NCBI RefSeq assembly: GCF_009799925.1
Contig: NZ_WELK01000002.1
Location: 558,001-622,000, forward strand
Reading direction: 5' to 3'
DNA from: Pseudomonas sp. R-28-1W-6
GTDB taxonomy: Bacteria; Pseudomonadota; Gammaproteobacteria; Pseudomonadales; Pseudomonadaceae
Length of the DNA stretch: 64,000 bases
In this document: positions 16,082 to 25,623 of the stretch, piece by piece
Layout of the letters: each line of letters opens with the position of its first letter
Position numbering within the stretch: position 1 is the stretch's first letter
The notes under the pieces: generated by a model
What the model was told of the DNA's origin: nothing
Seen by the model: the letters and a program-made list of their open reading frames with translations, nothing else
Database searches by the model: none
Position numbers and translations under genes: made by a program

Positions 16082-16360
16082 TCAGGCTCCGCAGCCGTTG
16101 CCGCAGCCGCAGCACTGTCCGGCGGCGATCTTCAGCTGGCGCGCCAGGTCGTCCTTGAGCGCGACCCGGCCCTGCTTGAGCTGGTTCAAAGCCACGTCGT
16201 CGAGCAGCTCGATGCCGTCTTCGATGCGGCAGATGCGCTTGTCCAGCGCCTCATACTCATCGCTCTGGCGCGAGAAATGCTCGTCTTCCTGGCGCAGGCG
16301 CTGCAGTTCGGCGCGCAGTTCGGGGAAATCCTTGATCAGCGGGTGGTGGTCGACATGCAT
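16082..16360 (-). CDS. YdcH/DUF465-like small coiled-coil protein with cysteine-rich tail
   Basis: A 92-residue helical protein. HHPLIKDFPELRAELQRL and the later DEYEALDKRICRIEDG are diagnostic of the YdcH family. Residues 1-75 form the usual helical hairpin. The tail GQCCGCGNGCGA contains four cysteines in nine residues and looks like a metal- or thiol-reactive extension, unusual for the family. The ATG at 16360 has GAGGAG 8 bases upstream. It is divergent from a second YdcH paralogue across 160 bases. Function of the family is unknown. Confidence 0.85.
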   Translation of the reverse strand: MHVDHHPLIKDFPELRAELQRLRQEDEHFSRQSDEYEALDKRICRIEDGIELLDDVALNQLKQGRVALKDDLARQLKIAAGQCCGCGNGCGA

Positions 16361-16520
16361 GGAAAACGCTCCTCGGTTGGGTGCCCCTACCCTAACGGGC
16401 CGGCGCGCGGCGGCCATTGACCCGGGTCAACGGCGCATCGGGCATCCCGCCGGGCGGCCATCTGTGCCGCGCCCACTGAGCTAGTCTGAAAAGACGAGCC
16501 CTCAACCGGGAGTGACCGCC

Positions 16521-16775
16521 ATGCCCCTCGAACACCATCCCCTGTCCCGCGAGTTTCCGGAATACCGCCAGCAACTGCAGGCCCTGCATGCCAGCGACGC
16601 CCAGTTCGCCCACATGGCACAGAACTACGAGGCGCTGGACAAGCGCATCTATGAAGTGGAGGACGGCCGCCAGGCGGCGGATGACCTGGCCCTGCAAGCG
16701 CTGAAGAACGAGCGGGTCATCCTCAAGGACCAGATCGCCGAGCGCCTGCGCAAGGCCAACGGCGCCGGGAACTAG
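16521..16775 (+). CDS. YdcH/DUF465-like small coiled-coil protein
   Basis: An 84-residue paralogue of the divergent neighbour. It shares HHPLSREFPEYRQQLQAL and NYEALDKRIYEVEDG but lacks the cysteine tail, ending KANGAGN. The ATG at 16521 is chosen over a GTG at 16512, which overlaps the GGGAG ribosome site. Paralogous pairs arranged head to head suggest an inverted duplication followed by divergence. Biological role unknown. Confidence 0.87.
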   Translation: MPLEHHPLSREFPEYRQQLQALHASDAQFAHMAQNYEALDKRIYEVEDGRQAADDLALQALKNERVILKDQIAERLRKANGAGN

Positions 16776-16894
16776 CCCGGAGGCAGGCGAAACGCCGAAA
16801 GCCCATGCACTGTTCCATTGCCGAACCCGTGCCGAACGAGACAGCCGAGAGGTTTTTTGCTTATCTTGGCGGGACGCCACCATGAGAACCACCC

Positions 16895-17641
16895 ATGACG
16901 AACTCTCCAGGCTGTTCCGCTTGCCGTGATGGCAAGGGACTGGACTTCCCGATCAGCATGGCCTTCCAGCCCATCGTCGATGTCGCGCGGCGCCAGGTCT
17001 TCGCCCATGAAGCCCTGGTGCGCGGGGTCAACGGCGAGTCAGCCGGCAGTCTGCTGGCCAGGGTCACGCCGGAAAACCTCTACGCCTTCGACCAGAGCTG
17101 CCGGATCAAGGCGGTGGAGCTGGCCGCGCGCCTGCAGGTGCCGGCCATGGTCTCGATCAACTTCATGCCCAATGCCGTGTACCAGGCAGAAACCTGCATC
17201 CGCGCCACCCTGGAGGCCGCGCAGCGCTTCAACTTCCCCCTCGACAGGATCATCTTCGAAGTCACCGAGCAGGAGCAGGTGCTGGATATCGACCACCTCA
17301 GCGGCATCCTCCAGGCCTATCGCAAGCAGGGTTTCATGACCGCCATCGACGACTTTGGCGCCGGTTATGCCGGGCTCAACCTGCTCGCCGACTTCCAGCC
17401 CGACCTGATCAAGCTGGACATGGAGCTGATCCGCAACATCGACCGCGACAGCGTGCGGCAGATCCTCGTCGAGTCGACCCTGGACATGTGCCGCAAGCTC
17501 AAGGTGCGAGTGATTGCCGAAGGCATCGAGACCCAGGCCGAACTGCAGACCCTGCAGGACATGGGTGTCGAGCTGTTCCAGGGCTACCTGCTGGCCAAGC
17601 CCGGCTTCGAGACCCTGCCGGCGGTGAACTATCCGCACTAG
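16895..17641 (+). CDS. EAL-domain c-di-GMP phosphodiesterase
   Basis: A 248-residue stand-alone EAL protein that hydrolyses c-di-GMP. The catalytic set appears intact: EAL at 39-41, Asn89, Glu122 in FEVTE, DDFGAGYAG (152-160), Lys173 in IKLDMEL, Glu209 in AEGIET, and the C-terminal FQGYLLAKPG. A CSAC pair near the N-terminus could bind metal or respond to redox. There is no sensor domain, so activity may be set by expression or by partners. An overlapping ATG at 16882 is out of frame. Single gene, followed by mscL after 66 bases. Confidence 0.9.
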   Translation: MTNSPGCSACRDGKGLDFPISMAFQPIVDVARRQVFAHEALVRGVNGESAGSLLARVTPENLYAFDQSCRIKAVELAARLQVPAMVSINFMPNAVYQAETCIRATLEAAQRFNFPLDRIIFEVTEQEQVLDIDHLSGILQAYRKQGFMTAIDDFGAGYAGLNLLADFQPDLIKLDMELIRNIDRDSVRQILVESTLDMCRKLKVRVIAEGIETQAELQTLQDMGVELFQGYLLAKPGFETLPAVNYPH

Positions 17642-17707
17642 CCCGGCTGGCAGCGTTTGGGGAGTGCAGTAGACTCGACGCATAACAGCAACCTCAGGGA
17701 GTGAAAC

Positions 17708-18121
17708 ATGAGCATCGTCAGCGAATTCAAAGCCTTCGCCATGAAGGGCAACGTGGTCGACATGGCCGTGGGCATCATCATCGGTGCGGCCTTCGGCAAG
17801 ATCGTCACCTCCTTCGTCGGCGACGTGATCATGCCGCCGATCGGCCTGCTGATCGGCGGGGTCGACTTCACCGACCTGGCGATCACCCTCAAGGCCGCCG
17901 AAGGCGACCTGCCGGCGGTGGTGCTGAGCTATGGCAAGTTCATCCAGACCATTCTCGACTTCATCATCGTCGCCTTCGCCATCTTCATGGGCGTCAAGGC
18001 GATCAACAAGCTCAAGCGCGAGGAAGCTGCCGCCCCGGAAGCCCCGCCGGCACCGACCAAGGAGCAGGAACTGCTCGGCGAGATCCGCGACCTGCTGAAG
18101 GCGCAACAGGCCAAGGACTGA
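17708..18121 (+). CDS. mscL: Large-conductance mechanosensitive channel MscL
   Basis: A 137-residue inner-membrane channel that opens on hypo-osmotic shock. The family N-terminus [29 protein letters not shown], two transmembrane helices (about 15-45 and 75-100) and the charged C-terminal helix bundle are all present. GGGAG precedes the ATG. A strong terminator lies 13 bases after the stop. Confidence 0.98.
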   Translation: MSIVSEFKAFAMKGNVVDMAVGIIIGAAFGKIVTSFVGDVIMPPIGLLIGGVDFTDLAITLKAAEGDLPAVVLSYGKFIQTILDFIIVAFAIFMGVKAINKLKREEAAAPEAPPAPTKEQELLGEIRDLLKAQQAKD

Positions 18122-18134
18122 GTCCTGAGCCAAC

Positions 18135-18161
18135 AAAAAAGGCACCCTCGGGTGCCTTTTT
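18135..18161. terminator. Bidirectional rho-independent terminator
   Basis: AAAAAAGGCACC-CTCG-GGTGCCTTTTT lies between mscL (+) and the TerC-CBS gene (-). The A and T runs on each side let it work for both. Confidence 0.9.
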
Positions 18162-18175
18162 CATTGGGGCCACGT

Positions 18176-19729
18176 TTAATCGGCCAGCGGCTTGAGCAGC
18201 AGCTTGGCCACGCGACGGTCCTTGACCTCGGTGACGGTCAGGCGCCAGCCCGCGAACTCCAGCTGATCGCCAGTCATCGGCAGGCGATCGAGCAGGCTCA
18301 TGGCCAGGCCGGCCAGGGTCTGGTAGTCGTCCGTCGGGCGTGCCGAGAAGCCCAGGCGCTCACGCAGCACCGCCAGGTTGAGCGCGCCGCTGACCCGATA
18401 AGCACCGTCCAGCGGTTCGATATCCGGGCCGTCCACCTCGCTGGCGTCCGGCAGCTCGCCGGCAATCGCTTCGAGGATGTCGGTCAGGGTCAGCAAGCCC
18501 TCGAAACCGCCGAACTCGTTGACCACGAAGGCCACGTGGGTCGAGGCCAGGCGCATCTGCTCCAGGGCGCTGAGCACCGAGGCGCTGTCCGGCAGGTTGA
18601 GCGGCGCCCGTACCAGGCTTTCGATGTCCGGCTGCTCGCCCTTGAGCAGCTCCTTGAACAGCTCCTTCTTGTGGATGTAGCCCAGCGGCTCATCCGCCGC
18701 ATCGCCACGCGACACCAGCAGGCGCGAGTGCGGCGACTCCAGCAGGGCCTGGTGGATGGCCGCCAGAGGGGCGTCGAGGTTGATCCGGTCGACATCCATG
18801 CGGTCGGTCATGACCTTCTGGATCGACTGTTCGGCCAGGCTCAGCACGCCGCTGATCATCACCCGCTCGCGTCGGTCGAACAGCACCGCCTCGCCATCCC
18901 CCCCTTCGAGCATATCGGCAATCTCCTCGCCCACCTCGTCGGCCTGCACCTTGCCGCCGAGCAGACGCATCACCGCATGGGCGGTGCGCTCACGCAGGCC
19001 GCGCTCGCCCTGCAGGCTGCGCTTGCGCCGGGTACGGGCCAGCTGGTTGAACAGCTCGATGAGGATCGAGAAGCCGATCGCCGCGTACAGGTAGCCTTTC
19101 GGGATGTGGAAGCCCAGGCCTTCGGCGGTCAGGCTGAAGCCGATCATCATCAAAAAGCCCAGGCACAGCATGATCACCGTCGGCCGCGCGTTGACGAAGG
19201 CGGTCAGCGGCTTGCTCGCCACCATCATCAGGCCCATGGAAATGACCACGGCGATCATCATCACCGGCAGGTGCTCGACCATGCCCACGGCGGTGATCAC
19301 CGCATCCAGGGAGAACACCGCATCGAGCACGATGATCTGCGCCACCACCGGCCAGAAGCGCGCATACACCTTGCTGCCCCCCGGCTGATGGGAGCGCCCT
19401 TCGAGACGTTCGTGCAGCTCCATGGTGGCCTTGAACAACAGGAACACGCCGCCAAACAGCATGATCAGGTCACGCCCGGAGAAGCTCTTGCCGAACACCT
19501 CGAGCAGCGGCTCGGTGAGGGTCACCAGCCAGGCGATGCTGGCCAGCAGGCCCAGGCGCATGATCATCGCCAGGCTCAGGCCGATCAGCCGCGCGCGATC
19601 GCGCTGCTCCGGCGGCAGCTTGTCGGCGAGGATGGCGATGAACACCAGGTTGTCGATGCCCAGGACGATTTCCAGGACGATCAGGGTCAGCAGGCCAAGC
19701 CATGCCGTGGGATCGGCGATCCATTCCAT
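18176..19729 (-). CDS. TerC-family membrane protein with CBS and CorC_HlyC domains (YoaE/YegH-like)
   Basis: A 517-residue protein, the length of E. coli YoaE. The N-terminal TerC domain spans about residues 1-235 with seven membrane segments ([15 protein letters not shown] early on). A CBS pair spans about 300-420 ([25 protein letters not shown]), and a C-terminal transporter-associated (CorC_HlyC) domain ends [11 protein letters not shown]. TerC proteins are linked to metal, probably manganese, efflux and tellurite resistance. CBS domains usually sense adenosyl nucleotides. Monocistronic, with 259 bases of non-coding DNA upstream in which the only structure seen is TGTCGG-A7-CCGACA at 19895-19913. 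Confidence 0.88.
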   Translation of the reverse strand: MEWIADPTAWLGLLTLIVLEIVLGIDNLVFIAILADKLPPEQRDRARLIGLSLAMIMRLGLLASIAWLVTLTEPLLEVFGKSFSGRDLIMLFGGVFLLFKATMELHERLEGRSHQPGGSKVYARFWPVVAQIIVLDAVFSLDAVITAVGMVEHLPVMMIAVVISMGLMMVASKPLTAFVNARPTVIMLCLGFLMMIGFSLTAEGLGFHIPKGYLYAAIGFSILIELFNQLARTRRKRSLQGERGLRERTAHAVMRLLGGKVQADEVGEEIADMLEGGDGEAVLFDRRERVMISGVLSLAEQSIQKVMTDRMDVDRINLDAPLAAIHQALLESPHSRLLVSRGDAADEPLGYIHKKELFKELLKGEQPDIESLVRAPLNLPDSASVLSALEQMRLASTHVAFVVNEFGGFEGLLTLTDILEAIAGELPDASEVDGPDIEPLDGAYRVSGALNLAVLRERLGFSARPTDDYQTLAGLAMSLLDRLPMTGDQLEFAGWRLTVTEVKDRRVAKLLLKPLAD

Positions 19730-19988
19730 AGCGGTCAGTGATTTCCAGTGCGAACGGGGAGACGGGCGTGCCGCAGTGCGGGCGCCAGGTCATCAGACAT
19801 AACAGAGGGGTTACCGCACGCGTGGCGTGGGTGGGGTATTGCGGGGGAAGTGGCCACCGGGGGTGGCTTGCAACAATCGCTGTCCATTGGGCCTTGTCGG
19901 AAAAAAACCGACAGATATGCTAACCGCACAGGCGGGCAAGGGTAAGGACGAAACCGTTACCGGATTTTAGAGCCCGCGGGTTCCGCCC

Positions 19989-20765
19989 CTACCAGTAGTT
20001 CTCCACCGCCACCTGCCCGGGGCGCCGGGTCAGGCTCAGCTGCAGGTCGCGGGCCTTCAACAGCTGGCGGGTGTCCTCGATCATCTGCGGGTTGCCGCAG
20101 AGCATGATGCGCGAGTGCGCCGGGGCCAGGGCCAGGCCGGCGGCGCACTCCAGCTCGCCCGTTGCGAGCAGCGTGGTGACCCGGCCATGCAGGGTACCCG
20201 GCAGCTGTTCGCGGGTGACGGTCGGCAGGTAGGTCAGCTTGTGGCCGTATTCGGCCAGGTAGTCGCGTCGTGGCAGTTCCTCGATCAGTTGCTGGTAGGC
20301 CAGCTCGCTGGCCGTGCGCGCGCTGTAGACCAGGACGATGCGCTCGAAGCGCTGCCAGGCCTCGAAATCCTGCAGGATCGAGAGAAACGGCGCCAGGCCG
20401 GTGCCGGTGCCGAGCAGCCACAGGTCGCGACCGTCGGCAAAGCGCTCGAGGGTGAGGAAGCCGAAGGGCTGCCGGTCCACCAGCAGCGTGTCGCCGGCCT
20501 TGAGCCGGCTCAGCTCGCTGGTGAACTCGCCGCCCGGGACGACGATGGAGAAGAACTCGAGGAACTCGTCATGGGGCGCAGAAACCATCGAATAGGCACG
20601 CCAGACGATGCAGCCGCTGGCCTTGCGCACGCCGAGGCGGGCGAACTGACCGGCGCGGAAGCGGAACCCGCGCTCACGGGTGCAGCGCAGGCTGAACAGG
20701 GTCGGCGACCAGACCTTGACCTCGGTCAGCGTCTGACAGGTGAACTTGTCTTCGCTGGCAGTCAT
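19989..20765 (-). CDS. fpr: Ferredoxin-NADP+ reductase
   Basis: A 258-residue FAD enzyme of the bacterial subclass I FNR type. FAD binding is at WRAYSMVSAP, the NADP pocket at LLGTGTGLAPFLSIL, and LCGNPQMI precedes the C-terminus, which ends VENYW with the aromatic terminal residue typical of Pseudomonas Fpr. It moves electrons between NADPH and ferredoxin or flavodoxin, supporting oxidative-stress repair and heme release. In Pseudomonas it is often activated by FinR, but no finR is seen here. The upstream region (20766-21044) carries REP sequences. Confidence 0.96.
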   Translation of the reverse strand: MTASEDKFTCQTLTEVKVWSPTLFSLRCTRERGFRFRAGQFARLGVRKASGCIVWRAYSMVSAPHDEFLEFFSIVVPGGEFTSELSRLKAGDTLLVDRQPFGFLTLERFADGRDLWLLGTGTGLAPFLSILQDFEAWQRFERIVLVYSARTASELAYQQLIEELPRRDYLAEYGHKLTYLPTVTREQLPGTLHGRVTTLLATGELECAAGLALAPAHSRIMLCGNPQMIEDTRQLLKARDLQLSLTRRPGQVAVENYW

Positions 20766-20860
20766 GACGCACGCCTCAAGCGGGGTGGACTACCAGTTTC
20801 GCGCAAAGCGCGGCGGACAAACACCGCCAGATCGCAGGGTTTAAGCGCGGCACGCTCTAC

Positions 20861-20935
20861 GTGGCAGCGGCTTTAGCCGCGATAGGCAGGCAACGCCGAG
20901 CAACCCCCGATCGCGAATGAATTCGCTCCCACAAA
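20861..20935. repeat. Pair of Pseudomonas-type REP sequences
   Basis: GCAGCGGCTTTAGCCGCGA and, in the opposite orientation, TCGCGAATGAATTCGCTCCC lie between the divergent fpr and rlmG genes. Both match REP sequences common in Pseudomonas intergenic DNA. Together they could form a BIME-like unit. Confidence 0.75.
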
Positions 20936-21044
20936 CAGCCAGAGCAGCCACCGCCCGCCTGCCGGCCCATCGCACCTCAAGACATTTGCCGCCCCATCCC
21001 GGACAATGCGCCGGTTGCCACTGCGCCTTGCCGACCGACTGCCG

Positions 21045-22169
21045 ATGCCCATTCTCGCCACGCCCTTCGCCCAGCTCGACCTGATCCGCCAACCCGAGAT
21101 GCCCAACGAGCCGTTGCAGGCCTTCGATGCGGCCGACGAGTACCTGCTCAACCACCTGCACGAGCAGGGCCTGAGTGCAGACAGTCGCGTGCTGCTGCTC
21201 AACGATGGCTTCGGCGCGCTGGCCGCCAGCCTGGCGCCGCACTGCCGGGTCACCAGCAGCGGCGACTCGCACCTGGGCCAGCTGGCCCTGCAGAAGAACC
21301 TGGCGCGCAACGGCCTGGCCGCCGACGCCGTGCGCTTCGTGCCGGCCAGCACCGTGGCCGAGGGGCCGTTCGACCTGGTGCTGATCCGTGTGCCCAAGAC
21401 CCTGGCCCTGCTGGAGGAACAGCTGATCCGCCTGCACGGCCGGCTCGCCCCCGGTGCGCGGGTGATCGCCGGGGCCATGCTCAAGCACCTGCCGCGCAGC
21501 GCCGGCGATCTGCTGGAGCAGTACATCGGCCCGGTGCAGGCCTCGCTGGCGGTGAAGAAGGCGCGCCTGCTCAGCGCCAGCGTGCAGGACAAGCCGGCGC
21601 CGACCTCGCCCTATCCGACTCGCTACAGTTTGGACAAACCCAAGCTGGAACTGAGCAACCAGGCCAACCTGTTCTGCCGCGAAGGCCTGGACATCGGCAC
21701 CCGCGCCTTCCTTCCGCACCTGCCCAAGAGCCTGCTGCCACTGCGCGTGGCCGACCTCGGCTGCGGCAACGGCGTGCTCGGCATCGTCTACGCCCTGGGC
21801 AACCCCGAGGCGCAGCTGACCCTGGTCGACGAGTCGTACATGGCCGTGCAGTCGGCGGCCGACAACTGGCGCGCGGCGCTGGGTGAACGCACGGTGACCA
21901 TTCGCGCCGACGACGGCCTGGCCGAGCAGCCCGCCGAATCCCTGGATCTGGTGCTGTGCAACCCGCCCTTCCACCAGCAGCAGGTGGTCGGCGACTTCCT
22001 CGCCTGGCGCATGTTCCAGCAGGCCCGCGCGGCCCTGGTGACCGGCGGCGAGCTGTGGATAGTCGGCAACCGCCACCTGGGCTACCACACCAAGCTCAAG
22101 CGCCTGTTCCGCGGCGTGGAGCAGGTGGCGGCCACGCCCAAGTTCGTCATCCTCAAGGCGACCCGCTGA
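21045..22169 (+). CDS. rlmG: 23S rRNA m2G1835 methyltransferase RlmG
   Basis: A 374-residue SAM-dependent methyltransferase that modifies G1835 of 23S rRNA. It has the two-domain build of RlmG/RsmC: a degenerate N-terminal Rossmann domain and a catalytic C-terminal one with LGCGNGVLGI and the NPPF motif (306-309). The ATG at 21045 gives the family's N-terminus (MPILATPFAQLDLIRQPE). An upstream start at 21006 adds 13 atypical residues. RsmC is the only close alternative, but length and N-terminus favour RlmG. Its stop is followed by several intergenic repeats. Confidence 0.92.
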   Translation: MPILATPFAQLDLIRQPEMPNEPLQAFDAADEYLLNHLHEQGLSADSRVLLLNDGFGALAASLAPHCRVTSSGDSHLGQLALQKNLARNGLAADAVRFVPASTVAEGPFDLVLIRVPKTLALLEEQLIRLHGRLAPGARVIAGAMLKHLPRSAGDLLEQYIGPVQASLAVKKARLLSASVQDKPAPTSPYPTRYSLDKPKLELSNQANLFCREGLDIGTRAFLPHLPKSLLPLRVADLGCGNGVLGIVYALGNPEAQLTLVDESYMAVQSAADNWRAALGERTVTIRADDGLAEQPAESLDLVLCNPPFHQQQVVGDFLAWRMFQQARAALVTGGELWIVGNRHLGYHTKLKRLFRGVEQVAATPKFVILKATR

Positions 22170-22216
22170 GGGTTTTTCGCCCGACTTTGCCCAGGTATGC
22201 ACCGCGCTGCCGGCTT

Positions 22217-22307
22217 GGTGGATAAATAGAGCGTTATCCACCCTACAAAGCTGCCGCCCCACCCCCCGGCGCGTAGGGTGGAAAACCGCGTAGCGTTTTC
22301 CACCCTT
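22217..22307. repeat. GTAGGGTG-family repeats (two units)
   Basis: GGTGGATAA-N-GTTATCCACCCTAC at 22217-22246, and GTAGGGTGGAAAACCGCG-TA-GCGTTTTCCACCC at 22273-22307. The same two-unit arrangement is found at 32351-32430. Confidence 0.8.
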
Positions 22308-22374
22308 GAGTCCAGGCAGATGCGAGTTTCCGTTCACGGGAAAGAATGAATGGGCCAATGCCTTCTCCCCCAAG

Positions 22375-22398
22375 CCCTCTCCCACAAGTGGGAGAGGG
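22375..22398. repeat. Perfect 11-base inverted repeat
   Basis: CCCTCTCCCAC-AA-GTGGGAGAGGG lies 15 bases beyond the stop of the TRAP binding-protein gene. It resembles a common dispersed palindrome and may act as a transcript end structure. Confidence 0.65.
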
Positions 22399-22413
22399 GA
22401 GCCTCCAAGCCAC

Positions 22414-23466
22414 TCAGTAGCGATAGGGCGGCCCGGCCTTCTCCATCAGCGCGTTGTACTGCTTGAAGATCTCCACCACCTTGGCGCAGCGCGGGCTGGT
22501 CTTGGCGATCTCTTCCCAGAACTTGCGGGCCTCGTCCTCCACCGTCTTCCACTCCGCGGCGGGGATGGTGGTCAGCTTGAGCTTGTCGCCCTCCACCCGC
22601 AGCTTGGCCTCGCCGCCCCAGTACCAGTGCTGGCGGTAGTAATGCGAGCTGTCCATGCACAGCTTGAACAGGGTCTTGAGCTGCTCGGGCACCTCGGCCC
22701 AGCGCTCGGAGTTGGCGAAGTATGAGCCGATCCAGGCGCCGGAGATGTTGTTGGTGAGGAAGTACTTGGTGACGTTGGCCCAGCCCACCGTGTAGTCCTC
22801 GGTGATGCCGGACCAGGCGATGCCGTCCAGTTCGCCGGTCTGGATCGCCACCTCGACATCCTCCCAGGGCAGGGTCACCGGGATCACCCCGAAGCGGGTG
22901 AGGAACTTGCCGGCGGTGGGGAAGGTGAAGATGCGCTTGCCCTTGAGGTCGGCCAGCGACTTGACCGGCTCCACGGTGGCGAAGTTGCACGGGTCCCAGG
23001 AGCCGGCGCCGAGCCAGGTCACGCCCTTGACCTCGCCATAGGCCTCCTCCCAGATCTTGCGCAGGCCGTACTGCTCGAACAGCACTGGCACATCCAGGCT
23101 GTAGCGGCTGGCGAAGGGGAAATAGCCGCCGAACACGGCGATATCCACCGGCGCGGCGATCGAGTCGTCGTCGCTCTGCACCGCATCGATGGTGCCCTTC
23201 TGCATGGCGCGGAACAGCTCGCCGGTGGGCACCAGCTGGTCGGCGAAGTACAGCTGGATCTCCATCTGCCCCTCGGCGACCTTGTTGAAGGCCTCGATCG
23301 AAGGCTTGATCACATGCTCGGCCAGTGCCGCACCGGCATAGGTCTGCAGGCGCCAGGTGATCTTCTTCGGTTCGGCCGCATAGATATGCGCCGCGCCCAG
23401 GGCCGCGGTACCGACCGCGCCCCCCGTGACGGCGGCGGTCTTCAGGAAGTTGCGTCTCGTAGTCAT
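22414..23466 (-). CDS. TRAP transporter substrate-binding protein (DctP type)
   Basis: A 350-residue periplasmic binding protein of a TRAP system. The N-terminus TTRRNFLKTAAV is a twin-arginine signal with cleavage near residue 30 (YAAEP). DctP-family landmarks are ADQLVPTGELFRAMQKGTIDA and LADLKGKRIFTFP, the latter with the conserved arginine that binds a carboxylate. It is last in a dctQ-dctM-dctP operon, after a 140-base gap. The ligand is probably an organic acid anion. The divergent ligase/dehydrogenase genes hint at an amine- or alcohol-derived substrate, but this is inference. Confidence 0.9.
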   Translation of the reverse strand: MTTRRNFLKTAAVTGGAVGTAALGAAHIYAAEPKKITWRLQTYAGAALAEHVIKPSIEAFNKVAEGQMEIQLYFADQLVPTGELFRAMQKGTIDAVQSDDDSIAAPVDIAVFGGYFPFASRYSLDVPVLFEQYGLRKIWEEAYGEVKGVTWLGAGSWDPCNFATVEPVKSLADLKGKRIFTFPTAGKFLTRFGVIPVTLPWEDVEVAIQTGELDGIAWSGITEDYTVGWANVTKYFLTNNISGAWIGSYFANSERWAEVPEQLKTLFKLCMDSSHYYRQHWYWGGEAKLRVEGDKLKLTTIPAAEWKTVEDEARKFWEEIAKTSPRCAKVVEIFKQYNALMEKAGPPYRY

Positions 23467-23606
23467 GCTGTCATCTCCAAGGCTGTCGACTCAGATGCCA
23501 AGCCTGCGCATCGTTGCGGGCCGGCCGGCAGGGCCCGTCCCGTTTTCCAGGTCAGCGCGCGCAACAAGAGACAACCGGAGGCGCCGCCCCGAAAGCTAGA
23601 AAGCGT

Positions 23607-24932
23607 TCAACGCCCGTAGTGCAGCTGCGGCAGCCACAGGGCGATCTGCGGGAAGATCATCACCAGCGCCAGGGTCAGCACCATGACCAGGACGAAGGGG
23701 GTTACCGAGGCATAGATGTCGCGCAGGCTGATTTCCGGCGGCGCCATGGCCCGCATGAGAAACAGGTTGTAGCCGAATGGCGGGGTCATGTAGGCCATCT
23801 GACAGGTCATGGTGTAGAGCACGCCGTACCACACCAGGTCGAAGCCCAGGCTGCCCACCAGGGGGATATAGAGCGGCGCGACGATCACCAGCATGGCGGT
23901 GTCGTCGAGGAACATGCCCATGATGATGAACGACAGCTGCATCAGGATGAGGATTTCCCAGGGCCCCAGGCCCAGGCTGCCGACGAACAAGTCCTCGATC
24001 GCCTTGACCGCGCCGAGGCCGTCGAACACCGCGCCGAAGCACAGGGCGGCGAGGATGATCCACATGAACATGCAGGTGATGACCAGGGTCTTGCGCAGGG
24101 TGTCTTCCATCACCTGGCGGTTCAGCCGGCCCTTGACCAGGGCCGCCAGCAAGGCCGACACCGCGCCCACCGCCGAGCTTTCCACCAGGCTGGTGTAGCC
24201 GAGCATGAACAGGCCGGTCATGGCGAAGAAGATGAGCAGCGGAAGCAGCCCGGCGCGCAGCAGGATCACCTTCTCGCCCAGGCTGATCTGCGCGCGCTCC
24301 TCGATGGGCAGCGCCGGGCCCATGCTGGGCTTCAGCCAGCAGCGAATGACGATGTAGAGGATGAACAGACTGGCCATCAGCAGGCCGGGAAACACCCCGG
24401 CCAGCCACAACTGGCCGACCGGCTGGCGCGCGATCATGCCGTACAGCACCAGCACCACGCTGGGCGGGATCAGGATGCCCAGCGTGCTGCCGGCCTGGAT
24501 CACCCCGGTGACCATGATCTTGTCGTAGCCACGGCGCAGCAGCTCGGGCAGGGCGATGCTGGCGCCGATGGCCATGCCGGCCACGCTCAGGCCGTTCATC
24601 GCCGAAATCACCACCATCAGCAGGATGGTGCCGATGGCCAGCCCGCCGTGCAGCGGTCCCATCCACACATGGAACATGCGGTAGAGGTCTTCGGCGATGC
24701 CCGACTCGGACAGCATGTAGCCCATGAACACGAACAGCGGCAGGGTCAGCAGCGGGTACCACTTCATCAGCTTCATCGCCGCGCTGAACGGCAGCTCCAC
24801 CCCGCCGTCGCCCCACAGCAGCAGGGCCGCCGCCGCGGCGACGAAGCCGATGGCGCCGAACACCCGCTTGCCGGTGAGCAGCAACAGCATCATCGAGGAG
24901 AACATCAGCAGGGCGATGGGCGACTCGCTCAT
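23607..24932 (-). CDS. TRAP transporter large permease (DctM type)
   Basis: A 441-residue inner-membrane protein with about 12 hydrophobic segments, e.g. the PLFVFMGYMLSESGIAEDLY region early on and GILIPPSVVLVLYG. It is the ion-motive subunit that carries substrate with sodium. Its ATG overlaps the dctQ stop by 4 bases (ATGA), indicating translational coupling. Family certain, substrate unknown. Confidence 0.95.
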   Translation of the reverse strand: MSESPIALLMFSSMMLLLLTGKRVFGAIGFVAAAAALLLWGDGGVELPFSAAMKLMKWYPLLTLPLFVFMGYMLSESGIAEDLYRMFHVWMGPLHGGLAIGTILLMVVISAMNGLSVAGMAIGASIALPELLRRGYDKIMVTGVIQAGSTLGILIPPSVVLVLYGMIARQPVGQLWLAGVFPGLLMASLFILYIVIRCWLKPSMGPALPIEERAQISLGEKVILLRAGLLPLLIFFAMTGLFMLGYTSLVESSAVGAVSALLAALVKGRLNRQVMEDTLRKTLVITCMFMWIILAALCFGAVFDGLGAVKAIEDLFVGSLGLGPWEILILMQLSFIIMGMFLDDTAMLVIVAPLYIPLVGSLGFDLVWYGVLYTMTCQMAYMTPPFGYNLFLMRAMAPPEISLRDIYASVTPFVLVMVLTLALVMIFPQIALWLPQLHYGR

Positions 24933-25438
24933 TCGATAGGCTCCCCGCGGATGTGGGCCAGGTCCTTGAACAGCGTGGCGATCGTCTGCAGCAGCATCAG
25001 CGCCACGCCCAGGGTCATCAGCACCTTGATCGGCGCCATGCGCGGCGACCAGGCCGAGTAGCTGGTCTCGTCGTACTCGAAGGCGTACCAGGTCGAGGAG
25101 ATGCCGCCGTACAGCAACAGCCCCAGGTAGAACAGCAGAAAGCCCACGGTCAGCACATCGACCCAGGCGCGGGTGCGCAGGGTCCAGCGGCTGTACAGCA
25201 GGTCCATGCGCACATGGCCGTCGAGCTGCATGGAGTAGGCGCCGCCCAGCAGGAAGTAGGCGACCATGAGGAACTGCGCGACCTCCAGGGTCCAGATCGC
25301 CGGTTCGAACGCCACCTTGCTCAGCGAGGAGTAGAACAGCACGCCGAGGATGGCGAAGATCAGGTACATGGCGCAGCGACCAACCCAGCGGTTGATCCGC
25401 TCCACCACGCGCACGTATCCGCGGATTGCCTTGTGCAT
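24929..25438 (-). CDS. TRAP transporter small permease (DctQ type)
   Basis: A 169-residue protein with four membrane helices (ILGVLFYSSLSKV first, LMTLGVALMLLQTIATLF last), the usual DctQ topology. The start at 25438 (MHKAIRGYVRVVERINRW) gives a standard N-terminus. A GTG 33 bases upstream is open but lacks a ribosome site. It is first in the TRAP operon and divergent from the glutamine-synthetase-like gene across 185 bases. Confidence 0.88.
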   Translation of the reverse strand: MHKAIRGYVRVVERINRWVGRCAMYLIFAILGVLFYSSLSKVAFEPAIWTLEVAQFLMVAYFLLGGAYSMQLDGHVRMDLLYSRWTLRTRAWVDVLTVGFLLFYLGLLLYGGISSTWYAFEYDETSYSAWSPRMAPIKVLMTLGVALMLLQTIATLFKDLAHIRGEPIE

Positions 25439-25623
25439 GAGCCCGCCCGCCGAGTTGTCCTTATCTGGCACAGCCTAGACCAGCTTCGTCACTTGCCAAC
25501 CTGACCGCCCGGGCAGGCGCGGAAAATCGACTAGAGTCAGAAGCATCCCGCCCTGCGGGACTCGCTCACGCACAGCACAAAAACAACAGGCCGCGGCAGC
25601 GGCCGCGCCTGCGGAGAACTGCG

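Noticed and set aside
19895..19913. TGTCGG-A7-CCGACA considered as a terminator for fpr
   Set aside because: Weak 6-base stem, with the homopolymer in the loop instead of after the stem.
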